Assembly (NCBI GenBank): GCA_037447655.1
Contig: JBBHKE010002409.1
Span: forward strand, 1-64,000
Source: Zygnema cylindricum
Lineage: Eukaryota > Streptophyta > Zygnematophyceae > Zygnematales > Zygnemataceae
Direction of reading: 5' to 3'
DNA: 64,000 nt
Both the position numbers and the translations under genes were made by a program. Each line of letters opens with the position of its first letter. Positions within the stretch are counted from its first letter, which is position 1. The notes beneath the pieces were generated by a model, which saw only the letters and a program-made list of their open reading frames with translations, was not told where the DNA came from and did not search any database. Positions 34,301-45,957 of the stretch are shown here, piece by piece.

Positions 34301-35145
34301 CATCCCTTAGTGCTTCAAAAGTTTTGAACGAAAGGCACGTGCGAAAAAATATATTGTTGCAGGAATCTATTTTTGGAACCTGATTGGTTGGGTTGTCGAG
34401 TCAGCGGAAGTTAAGGGCGACCAGAGAGGGAGGAAACGGATGCAAGGAAAGCTGTCGTACGGACGGACCATGTGAGGTCTTACTGTAGTCCGGATTCTAA
34501 CGGTTAGGATTCAATGGATTCGTCCTCGAAGTTGCTTCTTTTTTTGCAGCTTTTGACTACAAATCGGCAAAAAGAGCCGTTCCGCACAGAATATCAATGG
34601 CAATGGATGACACGTGGTATGCGCATGAGAAGATTTTTTCGGTGTTGACCAATGAGAGACAATGTTATTGACTTTCGTACGTATTTTACGTCAGCGTAGA
34701 TGGTGTCGGTCGTTGTGGTTGAAATATCTGCGACAATATGTCACTTCGTGGCCGAAAAAAGCAAGCTTTTTTGTCGTCTTTTGAGCGGAAGGTTTCATGA
34801 ACTTTTTGAGGAAATTGGTTTATGAGAAGATTGCGGTCCAAAGTACAAATTCCAAAGCCATCATTTTCGGCCCACGTTCTGAACCGCGTGATACGGAAGA
34901 TCTATAATTTCTACACCTTTAATCTCGACCGTAAATTCTCGTAAGACCAGCTAAGATTTGAAATTCAAATTCTGAAACGATAGTCGACGAAAATAGTTCA
35001 AACCATTTCCTGCGATTTCATTGGTAACCGTTCTGCAGCGATCACTTCCTGACCTCTGATTCGGCGGTATGAATGAATTCTGGCCAGAAACACGGCCTAG
35101 TCCCATCGGCTTAGAAATTTCAATTCTGCTGCGAAAATATTCAAA
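34301..35145. other. Intergenic, no gene recognised
   Basis: Mixed-composition DNA without a coding signal. It contains a gacacgtgg box near 34610, similar to the one found in the copia LTRs. Confidence 0.35.
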
Positions 35146-35570
35146 TTAGGGTAACCTTCCATCAGGCGAAAAGTGGGGTTGTTTACTGGAGAAAGTACCT
35201 TTTCGTACTAAGCCGTACTGTATTTTTTTTTTTACAAAAGATGTTTACCAGAAATTCGTTAAGATTCTCAGACTTTTTGGCGAAAACTTCCACCGTCCGA
35301 TTTTGAATTTTCGACCAAACGCCCCATCTATCCAGTACCTGGCGAGTCTCCTCCGACAGTCCTCAGGAGGACACTTTGCGCTTACTGGACGCGTGTATTG
35401 GTCCACATGTAAAAGTAAGAGTCGATCCACGACGGACGTGAAGTTATAAACTTACATGTGGCAAATGGCGTGTACCTTCTGACATCAAAGCCACCCTGTT
35501 CAACGACAAAATCTTGGTTGTAGGACATCCTGTCACGCCTCCGCTATAAATGTGCACAATCAATTAAATG
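35146..35570 (+). mobile_element. Group 2 element, left part
   Basis: Starts ttagggtaaccttccatcagg and follows the 18213 copy through ccgtccgattt, atctatccagtacctggcgagt and gatccacgacggacg. The right terminus is not found; a group 3 element follows. Confidence 0.6.
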
Positions 35571-35574
35571 CCTA

Positions 35575-35872
35575 GTTCAAAAGTAGGCGTTTTTATGGTA
35601 GGCCTTTGGTCGGCGCCTTTATCGTAAGTTGTGTTATGGGCTTTTCATGTGATCTTCTTAGATCGCTACTTTGATGAGAGACTGTCCGATCTTCCGAATC
35701 TGACGGTGTAAATAAATTTTCTTGGTTCGAATGTTTTAATTGGTCCAATTTTTGTTCCGAATGTTTTAATTGGTCCGAATAGGTCCGAATACAATATGGG
35801 TCTTAAGGTCATATTGTATGTTTTGCATACAATAGGCATATTGTATGGGCCTACTTTCACCTACTTTTGAAC
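35575..35872 (+). mobile_element. Group 3 MITE, complete, TA target duplication
   Basis: Terminal inverted repeats GTTCAAAAGTAGG / CCTACTTTTGAAC are perfect and flanked by TA on both sides. The interior is almost the same as at 6385-6681. The TA duplication fits a Tc1/mariner-type (Stowaway-like) origin. Confidence 0.78.
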
Positions 35873-36992
<1,120 letters not shown>

Positions 36993-37110
36993 GCTTTCAG
37001 GCCAACAATGGCACTGTCTTTCCACATTCTCCATTTAGCTTGGCTTTTCCATCCTTTTATTTTGCTTTATATCCTTTCTTGTCCGAAACGCTTGCTTATT
37101 TACTGCAAAT

Positions 37111-37533
37111 ATGTGGCCCATTACTTCCCATATTACCACTTTTTTTGCGGCGAAAAACATAGCTACGGCTGAAGTTTTGCCAGCCACGGTTGAAGAGGAC
37201 GCAGCTACGGCTGAAGTTTTGCCACCCACGGTTCAAGAAGACAAGGATTGGAGCGAAACCCAAGGCACCGACCCACTGATTGAAGAAATGGGATTACCAT
37301 CGTAGACCCATTCTTGAAAGGTGTTGCCACCGGAGAATCGGACTCACCGAGAGGGTGGAACGGGAACGATCCGGTGGCGATCCGAAAAACTCAACAAGTT
37401 TCAACCGAGATTACTCAACTACGAGTAATCAATTGGATGATTGCTGATTTCAATGAGAATGGAAAGGTGGGGCTCATCCAGAGGACCTTCAAAAAGTTTC
37501 CCCAACATTTTACAGGGGAGTATAACACAAGTA
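37111..37533 (+). pseudogene. Reading-frame remnant with internal 42-bp duplication, unknown family
   Basis: The first frame (37111-37305) contains two copies of an ATAEVLP-TV-ED unit encoded by a 42-bp direct duplication (37162-37245). The frame then changes near 37285 to one reading VDPFLKGVATGESDSPRGW and INWMIADFNENGKVGLI, followed by a FPQHFTG stretch and a possible donor (CAA|GTAAGAG at about 37530). It could be the 5' part of the gene that continues at 38283, or an N-terminal DNA-binding part of a transposon protein. I do not recognise it. The frame break argues for decay. Confidence 0.35.
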
Positions 37534-37799
37534 AGAGTATTACCATTCCTCCTTTTCTTCAAATGGTTATTTTCGAATGCCTAATTTGTATGTTGTTAGC
37601 TCCCATTGCTTGTAATTTAATTTTTGCATATTGAATATTTAATATTGATTATTTATCCCTCATTATGTAAATTCGTGTATGCCTCATTCTCCCCCCCCCC
37701 CCCATCTCGTGTCATCATGCTGGGTGGTTGTGCACCGTTGTCCAATAGGACAATGTGGAGTCTCATGGCGATTTTTACCATGAGTATTAACCATTGGAC

Positions 37800-37911
37800 A
37801 GGCGACGACATTGTGTCGTCGCCTCGATGTTTTTATCGAGAGGCAATTAAATTAGAGCGTCGGCAAAGGTTGGAGGAATGAAAAAGGCGACGATAATGCG
37901 TCGTCACCTGG
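37800..37911. repeat. Cluster of three short hairpins with GGCGACGA stems
   Basis: ggcgacgaca-ttg-tgtcgtcgcc (37802-37824) is a perfect 10-bp stem. It is followed by ctcgat-gtttt-atcgag and then ggcgacga-taatgc-gtcgtcacc with one mismatch. More cgacg words follow to 38115. Confidence 0.75.
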
Positions 37912-38282
37912 ACGTTGGAAGTTTCGAAATACTACTGCGTGCCGGTTTGACGCCTAGACATCAGTTAAATCATAAATGTAAAAAACATCGTGCATGTAAA
38001 AAACAACGAACAAGCGACGACGCCCAATGTTCGAATCACCCAATGTAAACGAAATGTCTAACGCATCGTTTTGTTTCGTCGCCCCACTGCTGGAATAGTC
38101 GAACGCATCGGGGAGGCGGCGACCCCATTCTGTACCTACTCATACAATATTTAAGTAACCGTCGCACTGTTCTTTACATGTGTGAATTATATTTTAGGTT
38201 AATTTTGTTTGTGTTTTATTGCAAAACTGGTAGCCGCAGCTTCTTATTTTTTCTGTTTTACAAGCATCTGTGAGGCTTCGTT
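37912..38282. other. Upstream region of the decayed gene
   Basis: No gene. Contains further gcgacgacgcc and cgtcgcccc words related to the hairpin cluster. Confidence 0.35.
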
Positions 38283-39321
38283 ATGGAGGGCACCAGCCAA
38301 CCGATTAGGCGACCACGTACCTCTCGTCGCCGTGAACCTCCACTAGTTACGGCCACCGCGGAAGAGTTAGCGAAACAACGCGAGGCTGCAACCCTCTTAG
38401 CCATTGGATGGGAAAGAGGAAGGAGGGAAGGGAAGGAAAAATGTGCATCTGTTGAGGTGAGTAGGGAGGAGGAAGTAAAAGATGTGGAGGGAATGGAAGA
38501 AAGGGCCTCCAATGAAGTGAGAGAGGAAAGTGATGCACGGGGAAGATTAGATAGGAGGAAGACGAGAGATAAAAGGAAAGTGAGGAGGGTTGACGACAGT
38601 GAGAACGAGGAAGAAGGTGAGGTGGGGAGTAAAGATAAAACATTACGAGAGGAGGGGGAGGGAAGTGAGGTACGGGGAGGAGTTGGTAGGAGAAGAAGAG
38701 TAAAAAGAGGAGTTAGGAGAGTTCATGAGAGTAAGAATGAGGAAGAAGGTGAGGTGGGGAGGGAAGGTAAGACATTGAGTGAGGAGGGGAGGGGAAAGGC
38801 GATATTAGGCGAGGAACAAGGGGAAGAAGAGGCAGCGAGCGACGAGGGGGAGGGAAGTGAGATATGGGGAGGAGTTGGTAGGAGGAGGAGAAGAGTAAAA
38901 TGAAAAGTTAGGAGAGTTCATGAGAGTGAGAATGAGGAAGAAGGTGAGGTGGGGAGGGAAGGTAAGACATTGAGTGAAGAGGGAAGAGAAAAGGCGGCAT
39001 TAGGTGAGGAACGAGGGGAAGAGGAGGCGGCGAGCGACGAGGGGGAGGAGAGTGAGGAACGGAAAAAGTTAGAGAAGAGAGAGATAAAAAAGGAAAAAAG
39101 AAAGTTATTGATTGGAGCGACGAGGAGTATGTCCCCTCAACTTCGTGTAGCGAAAAGAGTATTGTGGATGGTGACGAACCGCCGGAAGAAAAGCATACCC
39201 CGGAAATAGAACACCCCACGGATATTCGGGTATGGAAGAATGTGGATGAGCTGGTCACCGAGGACGATCAAAGTGCGGAAAGCGAGGGACGACAACGTGA
39301 GGACGAATACGGGGATGACGA
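38283..39321 (+). pseudogene. Decayed host (or transposon) gene, 5' part: charged repeat protein
   Basis: ATG at 38283 (MEGTSQPIRRPRTSRRREPPL). The product is highly charged and carries three degenerate copies of a roughly 60-residue unit (VRRV-[DH]-[ED]-S-[EK]-NEEEGEVG ... EEAASDEG...GRRRRVK). A TGA at about 38901 replaces an Arg codon present in the preceding unit, and a frame change lies near 39105. After it the sequence reads DWSDEEYVPSTSCSEKS and IRVWKNVDELVTEDDQSAE up to the copia insertion, whose target duplication GACGA is 39317-39321. The codons resume after the copia at 45734. I do not know the family; a lineage-specific nuclear protein or an accessory transposon gene are both possible. 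Confidence 0.5.
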
Positions 39322-40357
39322 TGTTGAAATTTATAGATTTCTAGAGTATTTTCTAGGTTTAAATATGTTTGTATAAAAGGAAAAGAAATGGACGGACAAC
39401 TTGCCTCCACCTCCGCTCTCTAGCCCCCATACTTGTTGTAGTCACTGAAGGTTAGAGAGGGTGGTTGATCCATGGCTGCCTTAGTTCAACAGGCAGCTAT
39501 TTTTAGTAGGTTACTAAAAATATACTAAACGGACCAGAGATTTGATCCCGGTACCTACAGTTCGTCAAGTTGGCCGGTAGCGGTCAACTTTATCCTAATA
39601 GACTAGGACCAATGCTAAGTGCTATGGTATGTGATAGATATATATATAGTTCGGGTGAATTAAATCCATTTAACTAAAACTGTTTACGGCGTACATAGAT
39701 TCAGTTTTAGAAAGTACGTCGTACGATAGTAATTCAAAACGGATACCACGCATTTTGTTTCGACAACGAAACAAATGCCGCGCAAGTATTTATTACGGCT
39801 AAGATTGCGTTTCGCATAAAATCCAATGGCGCACATCATCGCCAAAATCTCGGAGTGGTCACTTTGGCATTTTGTGACGTGGCATGATCTGGAGCCACGT
39901 GGAAAGATGACATTCGGTCATAGGAATTCCGAGGAACGTACGGACGAGTGAAATGCGGACACGCGTCCGCTTAATAGCCTTGTCGTACATAGGCCGTACA
40001 AAAGGTACACCGGCAGTAGTACATTTTGTACGGTACAGTAATCTGATTGGTGCATACTTCAATAGATATAAGTTATTAGAGAGAATCAAGACTTAGAAAA
40101 ATTTGGTAGGTAGTCACCTCTCCCTTTGAGAGTTTGTACAAATTGGCATTTTTACTGCCTCATAACTTATCGCCTGGTTGGGCGTTTTCAGAGATTCTTT
40201 TTCCTACGGACACAGGGGAGTCCAGGCTGCACATGGGTGGATTCAGATTGTCAGCTTGATTGCCTGGCCAGCAGTGGCTGTGGGTTAAAGTGGGCTAGTT
40301 AACAACTATCTAGAGGCTTCCTGTATTCTGTAGTCCAATGGAGGACACAGAATTGCA
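39322..40357 (+). repeat. 5' LTR of copia element 1
   Basis: Begins TGTTGAAATTTATAG and ends GAATTGCA. It contains ccacgtgg (about 39895), ctgattgg (about 40031) and gatataagtt (about 40067), which look like a G-box, an inverted CCAAT box and a TATA-like box, and then a ctctccctttgagag hairpin. The last 20 bases encode the first Gag codons (ATG at 40338). Confidence 0.93.
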
Positions 40358-41612
40358 GGTTATGGGCCCACCCTCTAGGGTGCCCACTTTCAATGGATCT
40401 GGGTTCATCTATTGGGAAGCCATGATGATGGGAGCTTTGTGTGAAAAACGATACTGGGGTATCGTCAATGGACAAGTGAAACGTCCACCTTCGGGAACTC
40501 CGCCAGGATTTGGAGGAGTAAGGTTTTCTGCAGCAGCGACTGCTTCCGCGGAGGAGGCAGATGATGGGGACAGCAGTGTGTCCGAAAAGGGGAAAGGGAA
40601 GGAGACACCCCTCACCCCTATTGCCATGGCACCAAGAGTGGCGGCCGTGAAGACAGTGAAAAACGATGTTCAAATGTGGGAAGACATAAACATGGCTGCC
40701 AAGAACTTCATTCTAAGGCATCTCACTCAAGCATTGGCCACCTCTCACCTTAAACTTTACAAGGCCGAGGAGTTGTGGGAAAGTTTGGTGGAGATCTATA
40801 GAGCTGGTACCATTCAGGAGCTCCAATTGGCTAAGCAAAAGCTAGTGAGTTACACGTACAAAGGAGGAAAGATGTTAGATTATTGCAATGATCTTTCTTG
40901 TTTGTATATGGAGATGGAAAGTGCTTGTTGGACAGGCACAGTGAAAATGAAAGTAAACACTCTCATCATGAAGTTACCAGACAAGTATGAGAACTTAGTG
41001 TACCGAGTACAAGAAATGACTGATAGTTCATGGAAGTGGAATACAGTGGCCAGGATGATACTTGTGCAGGAAAATACCATGGAGATCAGGGGAGGTGGAA
41101 AGAGCGTTCAAGCTCTAGCCGCCGGAGGGGACAGGTGGAGATCGGAACCGAAAAAACCATACAAAGGAGAAAGAGTCCAACTTGGAGGACCGAGGCCCCG
41201 AAAGGGCCTATGTAATTTTTGCAAAAAGCCAGGGCACTATATTGCGGATTGTGCCAAGCAGGCGGAGCTGAGGCTCAAAGAGAACCAAGGAGGGGGTTCT
41301 TCCGGAGGGAAGAAAAAGGCACTTTTGGTCACAAAGGTGACAGGAGACACTAAGGACGAGTTCTCTGAGGAGGATGGGGAGCTTCTTCTTGACGAGAGTC
41401 TGGAGGAGAAGGAGATCCCTCAGAGACAAAAGTGTGCCCTTGGAGCAATTCGGGAAGCTCCACAGGAAGGATGGATCATCGAATCAGGTGCATCCATGCA
41501 TATGTGTTGTGACAAGGACCCTTTCACTAAGCTAAGGAAAATCCCTACTGTAGAAATAGAGTATGGGGATGGGAGAGTTGTTACTACAGATCTAGTGGGA
41601 TCAGTTGTCTGA
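40338..41612 (+). pseudogene. gag: Copia element 1 gag and start of protease
   Basis: Open frame of 424 codons beginning in the LTR (MEDTELQ), continuing through the PBS (VMGPP) into SRVPTFNGSGFIYWEAMM. It contains the retrotransposon gag core (LRHLTQALATSHLKLYKAEE, LWESLVEIYRAGTIQELQLA) and a zinc knuckle CNFCKKPGHYIADC (41211-41252). The protease motif reads IIESGASMHMC: the catalytic Asp of the usual DSG is Glu. The frame closes at TGA 41610, inside the protease, where related copies continue. Confidence 0.88.
40358..40372 (+). other. Primer-binding site: anticodon arm of initiator tRNA-Met
   Basis: GGTTATGGGCCCACC starts directly at the LTR end. It is the exact reverse complement of the anticodon stem-loop of plant/eukaryotic initiator tRNA-Met (GGTGGGCCCATAACC, recalled from tRNA knowledge), not of the tRNA 3' end. 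The ATG inside pairs with the CAU anticodon. Confidence 0.85.
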
Positions 41613-41620
41613 AAGTTTTA

Positions 41621-44600
41621 GTGGGGGGTAAGACTTCTATTCTCACTTTTTCAGATGTGCTTTATATTCATCAGCTGAGTAAAAATCTTGTTTTTACATC
41701 TGTGTTAGATGACAAAGAGTTTGATACTTTCACTAGAAAGGGAGATTTTACAGCCAAGTATGGGGATGAAGTTAACTTTACTGCAGATAAGGGTAGCCAA
41801 GGAATGTTTAGGCTTAACCTAAGTAATGAAAAGAAGAATGATTACTATGTTGGTGTCCCAAAATTGATGATTTAGCATAAGCGGTTGGGGTATGTGCATT
41901 TTGATAAGTTGAGGGAGATGAAGAAGCTGGGGGTGGTAGAAGCCATTCAGTTCAGTGATAATGAAATGGTGGATGATTGTAGTGGTTGTGCCCAAGGAAA
42001 AACTCACAGACTTCCTTTTCCTAAAGCCGCCACATATAGGGGTGAAAAAGTACTAGATTTGATCCACACAGATATCTGGGGACCAGCAAGGGTACCCTCA
42101 GTTGGAGGGAAAAGATATATGTTGACAATCACTGATGATTGGTCTAGATACTCTAGAGTTTATTTTCTAAAAACAAAGTCAGAAACACCAACTTACTTCA
42201 AAGAATACAAAGCCTGGAGTGAGAAGTTGCATGGAACCCCCATTAAGAGAATAAAGAGTGATAATGGGGGAGAGTATACCTCTAACCAATTTGAGGAATA
42301 CTTAAGAGATGAGGGAGTTCAACACCAGAAAATTGTACCACATAATCCGGAACAAAATGGTGTAGCAGAAAGGCTAAACCGAACACTAGGAGATAGTGTA
42401 TGCAGTATGTTGGCTGACAAGAAAATAGGAAAGAGACTTTGGGCAGAAGCATTCAACTGTGCCAACAACATTAAAAATAGAGTCCTCACATCAGCAGTCA
42501 AAGGTATGACACCTTATGAGAGATGGGTTGGAAGAAAACCAGATATCTCTCACCTTAAAGTTTTTGGTAGTCAAGTTTACAGTCTAGATACGGATAAGAA
42601 AAACTGGAAACTTGATGCTAAGGGAAAACCTGGATATTTTGTGGGATATGATGAGGATGTTAAGGGATATAGAGTTTATGACTTAGCAAAGCAAGATATC
42701 ATTCTGGTAAAACACCTAGTTGTCATGGATGAAGGAAAGTCAATTGACCCCTTTAAATATACTAAGAAGATAAGAATCAGGTTTGAGTCCGAGAGTGAGG
42801 AGAACTCTGTTTTTCCCGAAAAGGACATGAGTGATACCGTGATTGCAGATTCAGGGGAGATCCAAGATACAGGAGAGCTACCAGATACCCCACATATTCC
42901 CATGGATTTCGAGGAGACAGAAGAGGAGGAATCGGAACCATCTTCCATGAATAGGGGAGCTAATGAGACACTAAGGAGGAACCCAAGACTTCCCTCTATT
43001 CCAACTTCAGAATTTGAAGGGGGGAGAAGGAGCAGCAAAAGGCTACAAGAGAAACAGGCGGCTCATAAGGTAACTAAGCTATCACATCCTGATGAGCCTC
43101 AGTCATACTTGGAGGCAGTGAACAGTCCAGAAAAGGACAGATGGATCAGGGCCATAAATGATGAAATGTCTTCCATCATGGAAGCAAATACGTGGGAACT
43201 AGCGGATTGCCCTCCAGACACAAAACCTATTGGGTGTAAATGGGTCTTTAAACTAAAACTAAACCCTGAAAATACCATCGAAAGATATAAGGCTTGTTTG
43301 GTGGCAAAGGGTTTCACCCAAAAAGAGAGGATTGACTATGAGGAGACATTCGCCCTAGTTGTTCGTTTCCCATCAGTCAGGATTCTCCTCAGTCTAGCAG
43401 CAGCGGAAGACATGGAAATTCATCAGATGGACATTAAGACCGCCTTCCTCAATGGTGTGTTAGAGGAAGAAATCTTCATGAGGCAACCAGAGGGATTTGT
43501 GGAGAATGGAGAAGAGAGTAAAGTCTGCAGGCTCATAAAATCCTTATATGGACTTAAGCAGGCTCCACGACAGTGGAATAAGAAACTAGATGAGTTTCTT
43601 ATTGGTCTAGGATATATCAAGATCAGCTCTAACCATTCTATCTATATGTTTGAGGATGAGAATGGTGTGGTTTTTATTGCAATTTATGTGGATGATCTGC
43701 TGGTGTTAAGTAAGTCTCTGGAAAAGATCAATAAGTTGAAGAAAGATCTTAGAAGCAGATTTGACATGAAAGATTTAGGGGAGGCAAGATATATTTTGGG
43801 AATTCAAATGGAAAGAGATAGGGGTAAAAAGATCATAAGACTCACTCAGAAAGAAGCAATAGGAAATATGCTGAGAAATTTCAAATGGAGAAAGCTAACA
43901 GTTGTACCACTCCCATGGACTTGAAAAAAATAAGTGATGGGAGTGTAGAAGGAGGAGTGATAATGTAGATGATTAGATGAGTCCGGAGGAGAGAGAGTTT
44001 ATGAAGTCTATTTCTTACAGACAGGTCGTAGGAAGTTTGATCTACTTTATGAACTGTAGAAGGCCAAACATAGCGGCAGCAGTAGGAGTCCTCAGTAGGA
44101 GTCTCAACGATCCTAGAAAGAGAGATTGGGAGGCAGCCAAGAGAGTCATGAGAAATCTGGTTGGAACCAGAGAATTATGGTTGCATTTGGGAGGGGAGCA
44201 CACTGATATCACCACTTGGAGTGATGCCAGTTATGGGGATGCACCTTTAAGAAGATGCACTTCTGGATATGTTTTGTATGTGGGGGAAGGTGCTTGGTGT
44301 TGGAGCAGTAAGCAACAAAAGGTGGTCGCTCAGTCTACTATAGAGGTTGAGTATATGGCGTCTTCTTCTGCTGTAAAAGAACTAATGTGGGTGAAGTCAT
44401 AATTGCAAGAACTGGGATATATGAAGGAGGGAGTGCATGAAATCTTTTGTGATAATCAAGGTGCAATCGCAATTTCAGCCAATCCAAAACACCATTTCAA
44501 AGCAAAACATATGGACATAAGATTAAGCTTCGTAAGAGAAAAAGTTGAAAATAAAATTTTAAATCTTGTGTATAGACCTGATAAAGAAATGGGGGCTTAC

Positions 44601-44684
44601 ATGATGACCAAACCTGTGCCCTCTCCTAAATTAAAATATTGTCGGGAAAAATGCGGGTTGAAAGAAAAATTAAAATTAGACTAG
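41621..44684 (+). pseudogene. pol: Copia element 1 pol: integrase, reverse transcriptase, RNase H
   Basis: 41621-41875 ends at a TAG where the related copy at 55044 has Trp of the pre-integrase MMWHKRLGH motif. The 679-codon frame 41885-43924 has the integrase zinc finger (CSGCAQGK), HTDIWGP, SDNGGEYTS and EQNGVAERLNRTL (DDE). The reverse transcriptase has [42 protein letters not shown] and YVDDLL (43685). The frame shifts at about 43922. RNase H continues at 43977-44684 (SDASYGDAP, EVEYMASSSAVKELMWV, FCDNQGAIAIS, KHMDIRLSFVREKVEN), with a TAA at 44400. Confidence 0.9.
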
Positions 44685-44697
44685 AAAATAAGGGGAG
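44684..44697 (+). other. Polypurine tract of copia element 1
   Basis: aaaataaggggag immediately before the 3' LTR. The same motif precedes the LTR at 63716. Confidence 0.85.
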
Positions 44698-45733
44698 TGT
44701 TGAAATTTATAGATTTCTAGAGTATTTTTTAGGTTTAAATATGTTTGTATAAAAGGAAAAGAAAAGGACGGACAGCCTGCCTCCACCTCCGCTCTCTAGC
44801 CCCCATACTTGTTGTAGTCACTGAAGGTTAGAGAGGGTGGTTGATCCATGGCTGCCTTAGTTCAACAGGCAGCTATTTTTAGTAGGTTACTAAAAATATA
44901 CTAAACGGACCAGAGATTTGATCCCGGTACCTACAGTTCGTCAAGTTGGCCGGTAGCTGTCAACTTTATCCTAATAGACTAGGACCAATGCTAAGTGCTA
45001 TGGTATGTGATAGATATATATATAGTTCGGGTGAATTAAATCCATTTAACTAAAACTGTTTACGACGTACATAGATTCAATTTTAGAAAGTACGTCGTAC
45101 GATAGTAATTCAAAACGGATACCACGCATTTTGTTTCGACAACGAAACAAATGCCGCGCAAGTATTTATTACGGCTAAGATTGCGTTTCGCATAAAATCC
45201 AACGGCGCACATCATCGCCGAAATCCCGGAGTGGTCATTTTGGCGTTTTGTGACGTGGCATGACCTGGAGCCACGTGGAAAGATGACATTCGGTCATAGG
45301 AATTGTGAGGAACGTACGGACGAGTGAAATGCGGACACGCGTCCGCTTAATAGCCTTGTCGTACATAGGCCGTACAAAAGGTACACCGGCAGTAGTACAT
45401 TTTGTACGGTAGAGTAATCTGATTGGTGCATACTTCAATAGATATAAGTTATTAGAGAGAATCAGGACTTAGAAAATTTTGGTAGGTAGTCACCTCTCCC
45501 TTTGAGAGTTTGTACAAATTGGCATTTTTACTGCCTCATAACTTATCGCCTGGTTGGGCGTTTTCAGAGATTCTTTTTCCTACGGACTAAGGGGAGTCCA
45601 CGCTGCTCATGGGTGCATTCAGATTGTCAGCTTGATTGCTTGGCCAACAGTGGCTGTGGGTTAAAGTGGGCTAGTTAACAACTATCTATAGGCTTCCTGT
45701 ATTCTGTAGTCCAATGGAGGACACAGAATTGCA
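44698..45733 (+). repeat. 3' LTR of copia element 1
   Basis: Same length as the 5' LTR (1036 bp), ending GAATTGCA before the GACGA duplication. Confidence 0.93.
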
Positions 45734-45957
45734 GACGACGACATCTTTGAGGCACCTCCCACACCGAATAGGGAGAGAGGAATTGTAATGGGTGTTCTGG
45801 GCCCTCAAGCTCCATACCAAGTAGAGGATCCGGATTGGTTTTTCCTCCTCCCACGGGAGAGGAAGAAATGGACAGTTTTGTCCCTAAGACCGATCACTAT
45901 ATTCCGGTTGCGGAATGGCTGGAACATTGGAGGTACGGTGAACCACGGTCTCTAAAC
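45734..45957 (+). pseudogene. Decayed gene, middle fragment between copia 1 and solo LTR
   Basis: Continues the frame interrupted at 39321 with DDIFEAPPTPNRERG and VLGPQAPYQVEDPDWF. A frame change near 45840 then leads to PPTGEEEMDSFVPKTDHY and PVAEWLEHWRYGEPRSLN. The last five bases (45953-45957, TAAAC) are the target duplication of the next insertion. Confidence 0.5.

Larger units (their letters stand above)
39322..45733 (+). mobile_element. Copia element 1, full length, TSD GACGA
   Basis: The element is 6412 bp with two LTRs of 1036 bp that differ at about 26 positions by eye (about 97.5% identity). It is flanked by perfect GACGA duplications (39317-39321, 45734-45738). The order gag, protease, integrase, reverse transcriptase, RNase H is that of Ty1/copia. 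The coding region is broken at about 41610, 41873, 43922 and 44400. It interrupts the acidic-repeat gene; the flanking codons join in frame through the target site. Confidence 0.95.

Noticed and set aside
38347-39258. Minus-strand Ser/Pro-rich frames
   Set aside because: They are shadows of the purine-rich plus-strand acidic-repeat gene.
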